Source of the DNA: Alteromonas sp. BL110
GTDB lineage: Bacteria > Pseudomonadota > Gammaproteobacteria > Enterobacterales > Alteromonadaceae
DNA length: 64,000 bases
Direction: 5' to 3'
Assembly: GCF_003443615.1 (NCBI RefSeq)
Contig: NZ_CP031967.1
Span: 2,604,001-2,668,000, forward strand
A program made the position numbers and the translations under genes. This document shows positions 26,288 through 35,436 of the stretch, piece by piece. A model generated the notes under the pieces. The model was not told the DNA's origin. It was given only the letters and a program-made list of their open reading frames with translations, and did no database searches. Within the stretch, counting starts at the first letter, position 1, and every line of letters starts with the position of its first letter.

Positions 26288-27559
26288 ATGATCAAGATAC
26301 TTGCCTGTTCAATTTATGCCACAACAATAATCGCTGCATTCGCTTTTAGCAGTTTAACTTTTGCTAATACACAACAAGTTACGTCTTCAACAGAAGGTGC
26401 AGATACATTAAAAAGCGCTGCATTATTAACAATTAAAAAGCCACTTATCCCAATAGCTACCTATCCGATAGATAACAAGCCTCTGCCTCGATTTAGCGTT
26501 GATGCGAGCTGGCCATCGTTGCCCGAAACTTGGATGCTCGGGCAGGTGTCTGGTCTCGCTATTGATAAATACGACCATATCTGGATATTGCAGCGTCCCA
26601 ACTCTCTTGGCAAAACTGATACAGGCCTTGCTACAACGCCCCCCACTGCGGTGTGTTGTGAACCTGCTCCCCATGTTATCCGTTTTACACCCGACGGTAG
26701 GGTAGCTACTGCATGGGGTGGTGAAAGCAATGCGCCCACGATAGACGGTGTAAACCAATGGCCGGTAAATGTACACGGTCTATTCGTCGATGATAATGAC
26801 ACCGTTTGGCTGGCCGGGAACGGTAAAGATGATCATGTGTCTGTAGGCTTTACTTTTGAGGGCGAGTTTGTAAAAGGCATAGGTAGGCGAGGGCAGACCA
26901 AGGGCAACATGGACCTGCACACGTTGGGTAATCCCGCAGATATGTTCATGGACAGTAATCACGACGAGTTAGTGATTGCCGATGGCTATATCAATGCTCG
27001 CATTGCTAGCTTCGATGTTGAGAAAGAGAAGGCGGCTCAGGTACTCGGTGCTTATGGAGAAAAACCATTGGGGCCCACTCGAGAAGGCGATTTCGACCAG
27101 TCCCAAGCTACCCAGCCGCAAAAGCAGGGTATAGACCCAGAAAACCCCTTATTTGGGAATATCGTGCATTGTATAAATCAAGACAGCGACGGGTTTATCT
27201 ATGTATGTGACCGTCGAAACAACCGCCTTCAAATATTTAAACGGGAAAAAAGCGGTGATATCCGCTTCGTGAAAAACTTTGCTGTACGCCCAGAAACCGG
27301 CGGTCTAGGCACAGCAACTGACGTGGCATTTTCACCCGATGGAAAATACTTGTACGTTGCCGACATGATGAATGGGCGTATTTGGATTTACGACAGAAAA
27401 TCTCATGAAAAGCTAGGCTCGATAGGTAAAAACGGTCGCTACCCAGGTCAATTTATTTGGCTTCATAGCATAGACACCGACAGCGAAGGAAACCTGTACA
27501 CAACAGAAGTAAATACCGGTAGACGTGTTCAAAAACTGGTATTTAAGGGCGTTAACTAA
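26288..27559 (+). CDS. Secreted NHL-type beta-propeller protein
   Basis: A 423-residue protein with a signal peptide (hydrophobic segment about residues 7-26) and NHL-like repeats (VSGLAIDKYDHIWIL, GLFVDDNDTVWLAG, CINQDSDGFIYVCDRRNNRL, DVAFSPDGKYLYVADMMNGR). The pattern resembles the propeller of peptidyl-alpha-hydroxyglycine lyases, but no catalytic set is assured. It has a CC pair (AVCCEPAP). The gene ends in a GGGCGTTA/TAACGCCC dyad overlapping the stop. It lies at the edge of the quinoprotein locus without the palindrome, so membership in the regulon is uncertain. Confidence 0.72.
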   Translation: MIKILACSIYATTIIAAFAFSSLTFANTQQVTSSTEGADTLKSAALLTIKKPLIPIATYPIDNKPLPRFSVDASWPSLPETWMLGQVSGLAIDKYDHIWILQRPNSLGKTDTGLATTPPTAVCCEPAPHVIRFTPDGRVATAWGGESNAPTIDGVNQWPVNVHGLFVDDNDTVWLAGNGKDDHVSVGFTFEGEFVKGIGRRGQTKGNMDLHTLGNPADMFMDSNHDELVIADGYINARIASFDVEKEKAAQVLGAYGEKPLGPTREGDFDQSQATQPQKQGIDPENPLFGNIVHCINQDSDGFIYVCDRRNNRLQIFKREKSGDIRFVKNFAVRPETGGLGTATDVAFSPDGKYLYVADMMNGRIWIYDRKSHEKLGSIGKNGRYPGQFIWLHSIDTDSEGNLYTTEVNTGRRVQKLVFKGVN

Positions 27560-27603
27560 CGCCCTTACAACGTCCATATTATGCATTAAGAACCAGATGT
27601 TTT

Positions 27604-28614
27604 TTATTTCGGCGGTGCGCACGAAGCCCGTTTGGTTAGCGTGCAGTTCACTCTTACTCTTTTACTTTCCGTTTCCAGTGATTTAAGGCTGTTTAGCAAT
27701 AGCTTAGCAGCTTCTTGTCCTACTTGGTAAGGCTCTTGTTTCACTACCGATACTGGCACACTAAAAAATTTTGCCATGGGTATTTCATCGAAGCCGATAA
27801 GTGATACATCTTCAGGTATAGATACCTTATGTTCGTTAAATTCTGTCAAAAGCTCAGTTGTGATTGCTAAATGCTGAGAGAAAAAAGCGGTAGGTGCATT
27901 TTCTCTTTCTAATTGTGAAACCGGAGACGTTTCAAAGCCTTTATTGCGATCCCAATACAAAATTAAGTCGCTGTTAAATTCAATATTGTTTGCTGTCAAT
28001 GCCGCTTTATAGCCATCAAAGCGAGCCTTTCTAGATAGTACGTCGTTATAAGTTTGCGTAACGAAACATATCTGTTTGTGCCCGAGAGATATAAGGTAAC
28101 GTGTTGCATCATACGCTGCTTGCCAGTGATCAGAGGTAACTAAGCGCTTTTCGCTACCGTCGTGCTCTAGCTGAAAGTGAACAATAGGAAGCCCTTTTTT
28201 ATCGTAGTTTTTTATCAGTGATTCATTTTTGCCTGAGGACGCGATGATAATTCCATCTACACGTATATCGTTGAGACTCTCTAGCGCCCGCTTTTCCTCT
28301 TCTGCATCAAAGTCAGTATTATAGACAATGGCGTTATATCCATACTTTTTACAGTAATCGTCGATACCTCTTATCGTCCGGCTGGTATCAAAGCCTGTAA
28401 TATCGCGCACTACTATACCAACCATCTTCGTTTGTTTGCCCTTCAAATTGCGCGCTGTAGGGTTTGGGGTGTAATTAAGATCTTCAACCGCCGCCTTTAT
28501 GCGTTCTTGTGTCTCTTTCGACATATAGTCGAATCTTCCGTTTAAGTATTGAGACACAGTGCTGTTTGAGACTTTTGCTCGTTTAGCAACGTCTTTAAGT
28601 CTTGCTTTGTGCAT
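27604..28614 (-). CDS. LacI-family transcriptional regulator
   Basis: A 336-residue LacI/GalR regulator. The N-terminal helix-turn-helix is LKDVAKRAKVSNSTVSQYLN, followed by the hinge and a periplasmic-binding-protein-like sensor domain (GIVVRDITGFDTSRTIRGID and later SLIGFDEIPMAKFFSVPVS). The ATG at 28614 is preferred over a TTG at 28632. It faces away from the mannonate-dehydratase-like operon; two tandem AAAACGTTTT palindromes in the shared promoter region are likely operators. It is a paralogue of the regulator at 56539-57570, with near-identical DYCKK and FDEIPMA/FEEIPMA segments. Confidence 0.92.
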   Translation of the reverse strand: MHKARLKDVAKRAKVSNSTVSQYLNGRFDYMSKETQERIKAAVEDLNYTPNPTARNLKGKQTKMVGIVVRDITGFDTSRTIRGIDDYCKKYGYNAIVYNTDFDAEEEKRALESLNDIRVDGIIIASSGKNESLIKNYDKKGLPIVHFQLEHDGSEKRLVTSDHWQAAYDATRYLISLGHKQICFVTQTYNDVLSRKARFDGYKAALTANNIEFNSDLILYWDRNKGFETSPVSQLERENAPTAFFSQHLAITTELLTEFNEHKVSIPEDVSLIGFDEIPMAKFFSVPVSVVKQEPYQVGQEAAKLLLNSLKSLETESKRVRVNCTLTKRASCAPPK

Positions 28615-28682
28615 GAAAAAATCAAAAACCAAATGTTAATGCAATGTTGACATTGTGCCTGCATATGCTAATTTCGTCCACT

Positions 28683-28705
28683 AAAACGTTTTACTAAAAC
28701 GTTTT
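28683..28705. promoter_or_regulatory. Tandem LacI-type operators
   Basis: Two exact AAAACGTTTT palindromes at 28683-28692 and 28696-28705, each preceded by CT, with 13-base centre spacing. They lie between the LacI regulator start and the divergent enolase-family gene, matching the CG-centred palindrome class used by LacI proteins. Confidence 0.8.
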
Positions 28706-28821
28706 ATCTTCGTGTTTTGTGTGAGATATACGCTTCGCACGCATTGTAAGGTTGAAGCTATAGGTAGGCTTAAGAGTTTGCTACACGGTTGAAAAACGCA
28801 TTAGTTTATAAGGAGATCAGG

Positions 28822-30039
28822 GTGAAAATTAAACAGGTAAAGGTGTTCGTATGTAGCCCTGGGCGTAATTTCGTCACAGTAAAAATTATTACTGAAAGTG
28901 GTATTTATGGCGTAGGTGACGCTACATTGAACGGCAGGGAAATGGCTGTCGCCACTATGCTAGAGGAGCATATCGCGCCTTGTCTTATAGGGCGCGATGC
29001 CCACGATATTGAAGATATTTGGCAGTATCTTTATAAAGGAGTGTATTGGCGTAGAGGCCCCGTAAATATGGCGGCGATTGCGGCTATCGATATGGCGTTG
29101 TGGGACATTAAGGGCAAGGTTGCCAATTTACCTGTTTATCAATTGCTTGGCGGGAAAAGCCGAAAAGGGGTGAGTTTGTATGCCCATGCTAGTGGCGAAG
29201 ATGTAGATAGCACCCTCGAAAAAGCCCAAGAACTCGTAAGCAATGGCTTCAAGGCTATTAGATTGCAATCTGCTATTCCTGGTTTAAGTGTTACTTATGG
29301 AGTGTTAGGCGATAAGAAAGACTACTTTGAACTTCAAGGAAGCAGACCTCTACCCCCGGAAGAAACTTGGTCTACCGCTAAATACTTCGATATGGTGGAA
29401 ACCCTCTTCGCTAAGGGGCGTGAGAAACTTGGCAATGATGTTCACCTGTTGCACGACGTGCATAGTCGCCTTACGCCTATCGAGTCGGCACGGCTCGGAA
29501 AATTACTAGAGCCCTATAACCTTCTTTTCTTAGAAGATGCTTCCATGGCTGAAAACCAGAAAAGCTACGATGTCATTCGACAACACACCACCACACCACT
29601 AGCCATAGGCGAAACCTACAATACGCTTTGGGATTGCAAAACCCTTATTGAAGAACAACGCATTGACTATATCCGCGCTGCCGCGACCCATGCTGGGGGC
29701 ATTACCGGTATGCGTCGTATTGGTGACTTTGCCAACGTGCACAATGTTAAGACTGCACCACATGGTGCGCCCGATTTGTCCCCAATATGTTTTGCTGCAC
29801 ACATGCATTTAAATTTACATGCTCCAAACTTCGGTATTCAAGAGTTTGTCGGTTTTGACAACGAAGCGTTAAATACACTGTTTTCACACGAGTTTACCGC
29901 TAAAGACGGCATGGCGTTTATCCCCGACAGGCCGGGGTTAGGCGTAGATTTCAACGAAGAAGCAGTAGCCGAATATCCGTATAAGCGCTCCTACTTGCCG
30001 GTTAGCAGATTAGAAGATGGCACGGTGTGGAACTGGTAA
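28822..30039 (+). CDS. D-mannonate dehydratase-family enolase (ManD/RspA-like)
   Basis: A 405-residue enolase-superfamily protein of the ManD type, which converts D-mannonate to 2-keto-3-deoxygluconate or dehydrates related sugar acids. Visible features are the capping domain with [20 protein letters not shown], the metal-ligand segments [16 protein letters not shown] and AIGETYNT, and a C-terminal GVDFNEEAV. The GTG at 28822 with AGGAGA six bases away is chosen over an ATG at 28789. It leads a run of four plus-strand genes and lies opposite a LacI repressor. Substrate specificity within the family cannot be read from sequence. Confidence 0.88.
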   Translation: MKIKQVKVFVCSPGRNFVTVKIITESGIYGVGDATLNGREMAVATMLEEHIAPCLIGRDAHDIEDIWQYLYKGVYWRRGPVNMAAIAAIDMALWDIKGKVANLPVYQLLGGKSRKGVSLYAHASGEDVDSTLEKAQELVSNGFKAIRLQSAIPGLSVTYGVLGDKKDYFELQGSRPLPPEETWSTAKYFDMVETLFAKGREKLGNDVHLLHDVHSRLTPIESARLGKLLEPYNLLFLEDASMAENQKSYDVIRQHTTTPLAIGETYNTLWDCKTLIEEQRIDYIRAAATHAGGITGMRRIGDFANVHNVKTAPHGAPDLSPICFAAHMHLNLHAPNFGIQEFVGFDNEALNTLFSHEFTAKDGMAFIPDRPGLGVDFNEEAVAEYPYKRSYLPVSRLEDGTVWNW

Positions 30040-30070
30040 CTATATACATTGAGCGAGAGAGGAACGAACG

Positions 30071-31213
30071 ATGAATAAGCCACTAAAAGTATTAATTCAA
30101 GGTACGGGGTTTGCCGGTCAGGGGCACGCTGAAGCTTTTAGGTATGCGGGGGCAGAAGTTGTAGGAATAGTTGGAAGAACAGAGTCTGTTGTAAAAGAAG
30201 TCGCTGAAAACTTGTCTATTCCTTACGCCAGTACCGATTGGGATGACGCGTTAGAAGTATGTAAGCCAGATATAGTGTCAATAGCAACACCAGGCGGCGC
30301 GCACGAAAGCGCGATTATCAGCGCTATCGAAAAGGGGTGCCATGTCTTTAGTGACAAACCGCTTTCTACAACGGGTGAGTCAGCTACTCGCCTTTACAAA
30401 CTAGCAGAAAAGAAAGGGGTAAAAACGGCTTTTGCCGCCAGCTTCAGATACATGCCGGATGTTCTTTTTGCTAAACGCCTAGTGGCTGAAGGTAAAATCG
30501 GTGAACCTTTAGAAGCCGAATGTATTTCTCATTTCAACTTAGAGCGCAATATTCCCTTTGGCTGGTCTCACCGTAAAGAAGATGGTGGCGGCCGTCTGAA
30601 TAACAATTTTACCCATAAGTTATCCATCGTAACCTCTATTTTAGGCGAAGAAATTCTATCTATTATGGGCGAAGTGCGAGATGACCTCGGTAAAGCGCCT
30701 ATTGTCGAGGGCGTTCACAACTTCAAAAAACGAAGAGACTTTATTCCTGAAGATATTAACGACCCATCACTTAAGTGGGGAGAATCTAATGTTGAATGGA
30801 GTTATACCGTACTAGCGCAGATAAAGAGTGAGCGCGCAACAAAGCCTGTTTCTGTACTTTTCAAGCATGGTGGGCTGCATCCTAGATTTAATGAAGATCA
30901 CGTAGTTATCTACGGAAGCAAAGGCGCTATTTACATTAAAGGGCACTATGCCAGCGGACCGCTTTATCTTTACGACCAGAATACTCAGCAATGGAACGAG
31001 CAGCCACTGCCTAACGACATTGCTGAAAATAACCCTGAAGGTGAAGGGGATACCGAGCGTAATTGGCGATACCTTATCCGCGAACTTGTTGCCGACATTG
31101 AAGGTACGCAAGATGTCACTTATCAGACCTTTAAAGAAGGTGCTCAATACCAGCAACTTATCGATTTGATTAGACAAAACGACAACTGGGTTGACGTGAA
31201 GCACTTAGTCTAG
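30071..31213 (+). CDS. Gfo/Idh/MocA-family oxidoreductase
   Basis: A 380-residue NAD(P)-dependent sugar or sugar-acid oxidoreductase. The Rossmann motif IQGTGFAGQGHAEAF is at the N-terminus and CHVFSDKPLS carries the conserved DKP in place of EKP. A second alpha/beta domain follows. A good GAGAGAGGAACG site precedes the ATG, 31 bases after the enolase gene and 9 bases before the symporter gene. The neighbours suggest oxidation of an imported sugar or uronate derivative; the exact reaction is unknown. Confidence 0.87.
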   Translation: MNKPLKVLIQGTGFAGQGHAEAFRYAGAEVVGIVGRTESVVKEVAENLSIPYASTDWDDALEVCKPDIVSIATPGGAHESAIISAIEKGCHVFSDKPLSTTGESATRLYKLAEKKGVKTAFAASFRYMPDVLFAKRLVAEGKIGEPLEAECISHFNLERNIPFGWSHRKEDGGGRLNNNFTHKLSIVTSILGEEILSIMGEVRDDLGKAPIVEGVHNFKKRRDFIPEDINDPSLKWGESNVEWSYTVLAQIKSERATKPVSVLFKHGGLHPRFNEDHVVIYGSKGAIYIKGHYASGPLYLYDQNTQQWNEQPLPNDIAENNPEGEGDTERNWRYLIRELVADIEGTQDVTYQTFKEGAQYQQLIDLIRQNDNWVDVKHLV

Positions 31214-31222
31214 GAGGCTGAC

Positions 31223-32989
31223 ATGGTCTATGAATACATTGTCATTGCCGGTTATTTTGCACTTATTTTAGGTATTGGCTTTGCGTTTAAATCGTTAGCG
31301 AAAAACTCAACCAGTGACTATTTTCGCGGTGGTGGTCGTATGCTTTGGTGGATGGTTGGCTCTACTGCATTTATGGCGCAATTCTCTGCTTGGACATTTA
31401 CTGGGGCCGCGGGAAAGGCGTTTTCAGATGGATTTTCCATAAGCCTAGTGTTTTTTGCCAACACGTTTGCCTACTTTTGCGGGTGGCTATATTTCTCTGC
31501 GCGGTTCAGACAAATGCGTGTAGATACGCCCACAGAAGGAATCAAGCGTCGCTTCGGTACCCAAAATGAGCTGTTTTTCTCGTGGGCATTAATTGTCTTT
31601 AGCATGATCAATGCGGGGGTTTGGCTAAATGCGCTGGGTGTATTTTCCAGTGCAGTTTTTAGTGCCGATATTAGCCTTACCATAATTGCTACGGGTCTTA
31701 CTGTTCTTTTTGTTTCTGTACTTTCTGGTGCGTGGGGTGTTGTTGCCTCTGATTTTGTTCAAACATTGATTGTGGCGGTTATTTCGGTGGCATGCGCCAT
31801 TGTTGCCTTAGTCAAAGTGGGTGGTCCGGTGGCGCTTGTGAATGATTTCCCTGTGGATTTCGTCATGGGCCCCGACATGAACTACGGCGTAATTCTTATT
31901 GGCTCTTTTGTTTTCTTTCTTGCTAAACAACTTATTACCATAATGAATCTTAACGATTCATTCCGCTTTCTTAATGCGAAAGATTCAGTAAACGCGCGTA
32001 AAGCTGCGTTACTTGCAATGGTACTTATGGGTATTGGTAGTATTGTTTGGTTTATACCCCCTTGGGCTGCTGCCATTTTATACCCAGATGCAGCAACGTC
32101 TTATGCTGAGTTAGGCAACAAAGCTGCCGATGCTGTGTACCTGGTTTTCACCCGCAATGCTATGCCTATTGGAACGGTAGGTTTGTTGCTTGCTGGGCTT
32201 TTTGCCGCTTCTATGTCATCCATGGATTCTGCACTTAATAAGAACGCGGGTATTTTTGTGAGAAGTGTCTACCAGCCTTTATTGAAAAAACGCAATACCT
32301 TGGTAAGTGACCAGCACTTACTCAAAGTCAGCCGCACGGTAAGTTTTATAAGCGGCATATTGGTTATTCTGGTAGCGCTTTTCTTTAAATCCTTAAAAGA
32401 ACTGAGCTTGTTTGAGTTAATGATGAACGTATCTACCATGGTACAAGTTCCACTACTCATTCCGCTCATTCTTGGGTTATTTATTAGAAGAACTCCGCAA
32501 TGGGCACCGTGGGCGACAGTAGGGTTAGGGTTGTGTGTATCTTGGTTTATGACTCACGTTTTTACAGCGGATGTCTTGGCTCAAATAATAGGTTTGGAAA
32601 GGGCATTTACGCGAAGGGAATCAATTGATGTAGGGCTCATGATGATGATTGCCGCGCACCTAATAATTACCGCTGGTTTCTTTTGCATAACTTCGCTTTT
32701 CTACAAGGCAGAACATGATACTCATCGTGAAGAAACCAATCACTTCTTTGAAGACTTACAAACCCCTGTTGTTTCCGATATTGAACAAGATGAGTACGAC
32801 AGCAAGCAGCGTCACAAGTTAGGCGTTATGGTAATGGTGATGAGTATAGGGATGCTTGCAATGATGCTGATCCCAAATCCGCTATGGGGAAGACTTATGT
32901 TTTTGTTGTGTGCGTGCGTCATGGTACTTATCGGGTACTTATTGAAAGCAAGTGCAACGCCCCGGATTGCGTCGGCAAATGCACAGTAA
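31223..32989 (+). CDS. Sodium:solute symporter (SSS family)
   Basis: A 588-residue polytopic inner-membrane protein with about 14 hydrophobic segments. SSS-type features are TSDYFRGGGRMLWWMVG at the N-terminus, the TM2 region AQFSAWTFTGAAGKAF, and the late GLLLAGLFAASMSSMDSALN that supplies sodium ligands. The gene starts right after an AGGAGG site and follows the oxidoreductase by 9 bases. It probably imports the sugar acid used by the two enzymes upstream. Confidence 0.92.
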   Translation: MVYEYIVIAGYFALILGIGFAFKSLAKNSTSDYFRGGGRMLWWMVGSTAFMAQFSAWTFTGAAGKAFSDGFSISLVFFANTFAYFCGWLYFSARFRQMRVDTPTEGIKRRFGTQNELFFSWALIVFSMINAGVWLNALGVFSSAVFSADISLTIIATGLTVLFVSVLSGAWGVVASDFVQTLIVAVISVACAIVALVKVGGPVALVNDFPVDFVMGPDMNYGVILIGSFVFFLAKQLITIMNLNDSFRFLNAKDSVNARKAALLAMVLMGIGSIVWFIPPWAAAILYPDAATSYAELGNKAADAVYLVFTRNAMPIGTVGLLLAGLFAASMSSMDSALNKNAGIFVRSVYQPLLKKRNTLVSDQHLLKVSRTVSFISGILVILVALFFKSLKELSLFELMMNVSTMVQVPLLIPLILGLFIRRTPQWAPWATVGLGLCVSWFMTHVFTADVLAQIIGLERAFTRRESIDVGLMMMIAAHLIITAGFFCITSLFYKAEHDTHREETNHFFEDLQTPVVSDIEQDEYDSKQRHKLGVMVMVMSIGMLAMMLIPNPLWGRLMFLLCACVMVLIGYLLKASATPRIASANAQ

Positions 32990-33004
32990 GGTGAAGGATG
33001 AGCT

Positions 33005-33916
33005 ATGTTTAAATATTTAAATAGGGTGCTGCGTAGAAAGCTAGGCGTTGACGGGCTGGTATTGGAGTTGAGTTGGATTAAGATAAGGTTTTCAACTGTA
33101 CTTATAGCCGTTTCAATAAGTGGTCTAAATGCTTGCGCAATGCTACCGCCTACGCCTTCTGTTGTCTTAACAGAAGGGTATGATCATAGCGCTGGTGAGA
33201 ATGTACCTGCTTATATTATTACGACAGCCAATGCTACTTATTACCTAGAAAGAGAAGGAGGCGGCTTATCCAGTATGCTAGACAAAGATGGCATTGACTG
33301 GATTGGTTTTAACAACATTAAAGGTTCGGGCTGGAAAGGAGAGTACCGTGGATTTCCGAATGCCGTTCACAAACAAGATGGAAGTTTTTTCCACGCGATG
33401 AACGCGTCAACAGCACCTTCAAGGGGTGAAGTTATCGTGAATAAACCCGACCATGTACAAATTCACTTTATTTCGTCAAACGGAAAGTGGAAAGCCCAGT
33501 GGGACTTTTATCCTGACCGTTGCGATTTTACTATGCTAAACGTGAGTGATGGCTATCACTACTGGGTGCAGTACGAGGGAGTGCCCGGCGGAGAAATGGA
33601 TAGTAGTGACTTTTGGTACACCAGCAATAGCAATACCCGCCAGTCTATAAACACGCCTTTCGACGGAGATTTACCGTCGCCTGAGTGGATTACATTTGGT
33701 GATAAAAAGCTTAACCGGGTGATTTATCTATACAGTCACGAAGACGATGATTTGCCCGATACTTATGCAAGTCGACCCTATATGACCGTCTTTGGATTTG
33801 GGCGCAAAGGCAAAGAAAAATACCTAAACGCGCCCCAGAAATTTACCATCGGTTTTTTAGAAAGTAATGACTACGCAGAAATTAGTCATGCAATGCGTCT
33901 AAAAATGGCACCTTAA
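33005..33916 (+). CDS. Conserved secreted lipoprotein, function unknown
   Basis: A 303-residue protein with a long N-terminus and a probable lipobox (SGLNAC, Cys44); the true start may be internal. The mature part is rich in aromatic residues and Gly/Asp (GGGLSSMLDKDGIDWIGF, then GWKGEYRGFPNAVH and YHYWVQYEGVPGGEMD), which suggests a beta-rich carbohydrate-binding or lyase-like fold. I do not recognise the family. It is the last gene of the enolase-oxidoreductase-symporter operon, 15 bases after the symporter, so it probably acts on the same substrate outside the cytoplasm. Its 3' end overlaps the convergent hydrolase gene by 35 bases. Confidence 0.65.
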   Translation: MFKYLNRVLRRKLGVDGLVLELSWIKIRFSTVLIAVSISGLNACAMLPPTPSVVLTEGYDHSAGENVPAYIITTANATYYLEREGGGLSSMLDKDGIDWIGFNNIKGSGWKGEYRGFPNAVHKQDGSFFHAMNASTAPSRGEVIVNKPDHVQIHFISSNGKWKAQWDFYPDRCDFTMLNVSDGYHYWVQYEGVPGGEMDSSDFWYTSNSNTRQSINTPFDGDLPSPEWITFGDKKLNRVIYLYSHEDDDLPDTYASRPYMTVFGFGRKGKEKYLNAPQKFTIGFLESNDYAEISHAMRLKMAP

Positions 33917-34910
33917 AGCGCTCAAAAGCTTCAATATGAGGAAGGTGACCTAGCCCTTCTAATTCGACAACATGGATGTTTGAATTACGCGCTTTTACTT
34001 CATTACCCAACTTATCGTAGCGGCCCAATTCTCTACTTACGTCGTCATGTTTGTTTGCACGTCCAGGCGCAGTGCGATCTCGAGTACCTAATATTAGTGT
34101 GGTAGGCAGGGCTAAATCATCAAACTCTTCAATAACTGGCTGTGTAAATATCATATCGTAGGTCAGCGCATTAACGCGTGCTAGCGTTTCCCTGTCTGGA
34201 CCGTTTATCCACCCTCGCAAAAACTCAGCATGGCTCGCATAGGTGTCGTTCCACGCTCCATCATAATAGTTCTTCGTTTGATAATTGACGATCATTTCCG
34301 GCGTTTTTTTAAGCTCTTTTTGGTAGACCGTTTCAATGTCGGTGTAACTTTCATACAGCAAGTAATTCTCTAAACCAATGGGATTTATCAAAATTAACTT
34401 TTCGCTTCTTTCTGGGGAAAGCAATGCAAATCGCGTAGCTAACATGCCGCCCATGGAGTGCCCAACAATAATACTTTTTTCGATGTTTAAAAACTGCATC
34501 AATTGTCGCGTATTGTTCGCAAGCGTGGCAAAACTGTATTGATATTGCGTGGGTTTAGACGATTTTCCAAAGCCTACTTGGTCGGGAATAAGAACGCCGT
34601 AGCCCTGATTTTGCAGGAGACGAGCTGTACTTTCCCAATACGAGCCGTTGAAATTTTTGCCGTGAAAAAGTGTTACAACCGGCTTGTCTTTTTCAGGTGG
34701 CAAAAAAATATAAGCCATTTCAAGATCAATTCCCTGTGAAGAGAAACTAAATGTTCTTACATCGAATGGATATTCCACCGTGCTTAAGCGTTTATCAAAT
34801 GCGGGCCGAGCTAGCGAATTAGCGTCGGTTCCCAGTGCAAGAGAGACGTGTGAAAAGAGTAGCAATGACAGCATGCCATGAATTAGCAATACCTTTACAT
34901 TTTTGAGCAT
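33882..34910 (-). CDS. Alpha/beta hydrolase, exported
   Basis: A 342-residue hydrolase with a signal peptide (MLSLLLFSHVSLALG). The oxyanion region is VTLFHGKNFNGSYW, the nucleophile elbow is GHSMGG, the acid is in GTRDRTAPG and the catalytic His in GLGHLPHIE. The export signal suggests it cleaves an ester in the periplasm, such as a substituted sugar or a small alcohol ester. It converges on and overlaps the lipoprotein gene and has its own promoter. Confidence 0.88.
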   Translation of the reverse strand: MLKNVKVLLIHGMLSLLLFSHVSLALGTDANSLARPAFDKRLSTVEYPFDVRTFSFSSQGIDLEMAYIFLPPEKDKPVVTLFHGKNFNGSYWESTARLLQNQGYGVLIPDQVGFGKSSKPTQYQYSFATLANNTRQLMQFLNIEKSIIVGHSMGGMLATRFALLSPERSEKLILINPIGLENYLLYESYTDIETVYQKELKKTPEMIVNYQTKNYYDGAWNDTYASHAEFLRGWINGPDRETLARVNALTYDMIFTQPVIEEFDDLALPTTLILGTRDRTAPGRANKHDDVSRELGRYDKLGNEVKARNSNIHVVELEGLGHLPHIEAFERFKVPFLDALHD

Positions 34911-35436
34911 AAATCACCTTCTAGCCGGATCAAAATCGGAACGAGTTCAGTATGGCATACCCGGTTTTATCTACCCACTCATCCTCGCCTAGATACGACA
35001 ACAGTACTAAATTCAGCGATACTTCCCCCCTACGTTAGTCTCGTGCAAATGCTCTTACTGTGTTCTTTTGATTGCAGCTTCTATTTTTGTTCATTATTTA
35101 TAATCAAATGTTACGATTTTGATAGCCTTTAAAGGTAAGTCTATGTAAAAGGTGATTTTACTTTTTATTAATTTTAAAAAATCCATAATAAAAGTTAACG
35201 AACTAATATTCTTATATATCAGTGTGTTGTTGTCTTTGTGTCATGCATTGATAAAAACTTGTTAAATTTTTGGTTGACGTGAATAACAAACAATGGTCAT
35301 ATTCTCACATGTTGAGCATTTGATCTTTGTGTGAGCATTTGGGTTTTAGTGATGTTTTTCCCGATTTCTCCAAGATACGAAGACTCTTCAAAAATTACAC
35401 TCCACACAATTACGAAAGAATAAAAGAGGGTTCACA
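34911..35436. other. AT-rich divergent promoter region without a gene
   Basis: About 525 bases between the hydrolase and the porin. No convincing open frame, RNA gene or palindrome is seen. The central part (35,150-35,260) is very AT-rich, as expected for promoters. An AGAGGG site directly precedes the porin ATG. Confidence 0.5.
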
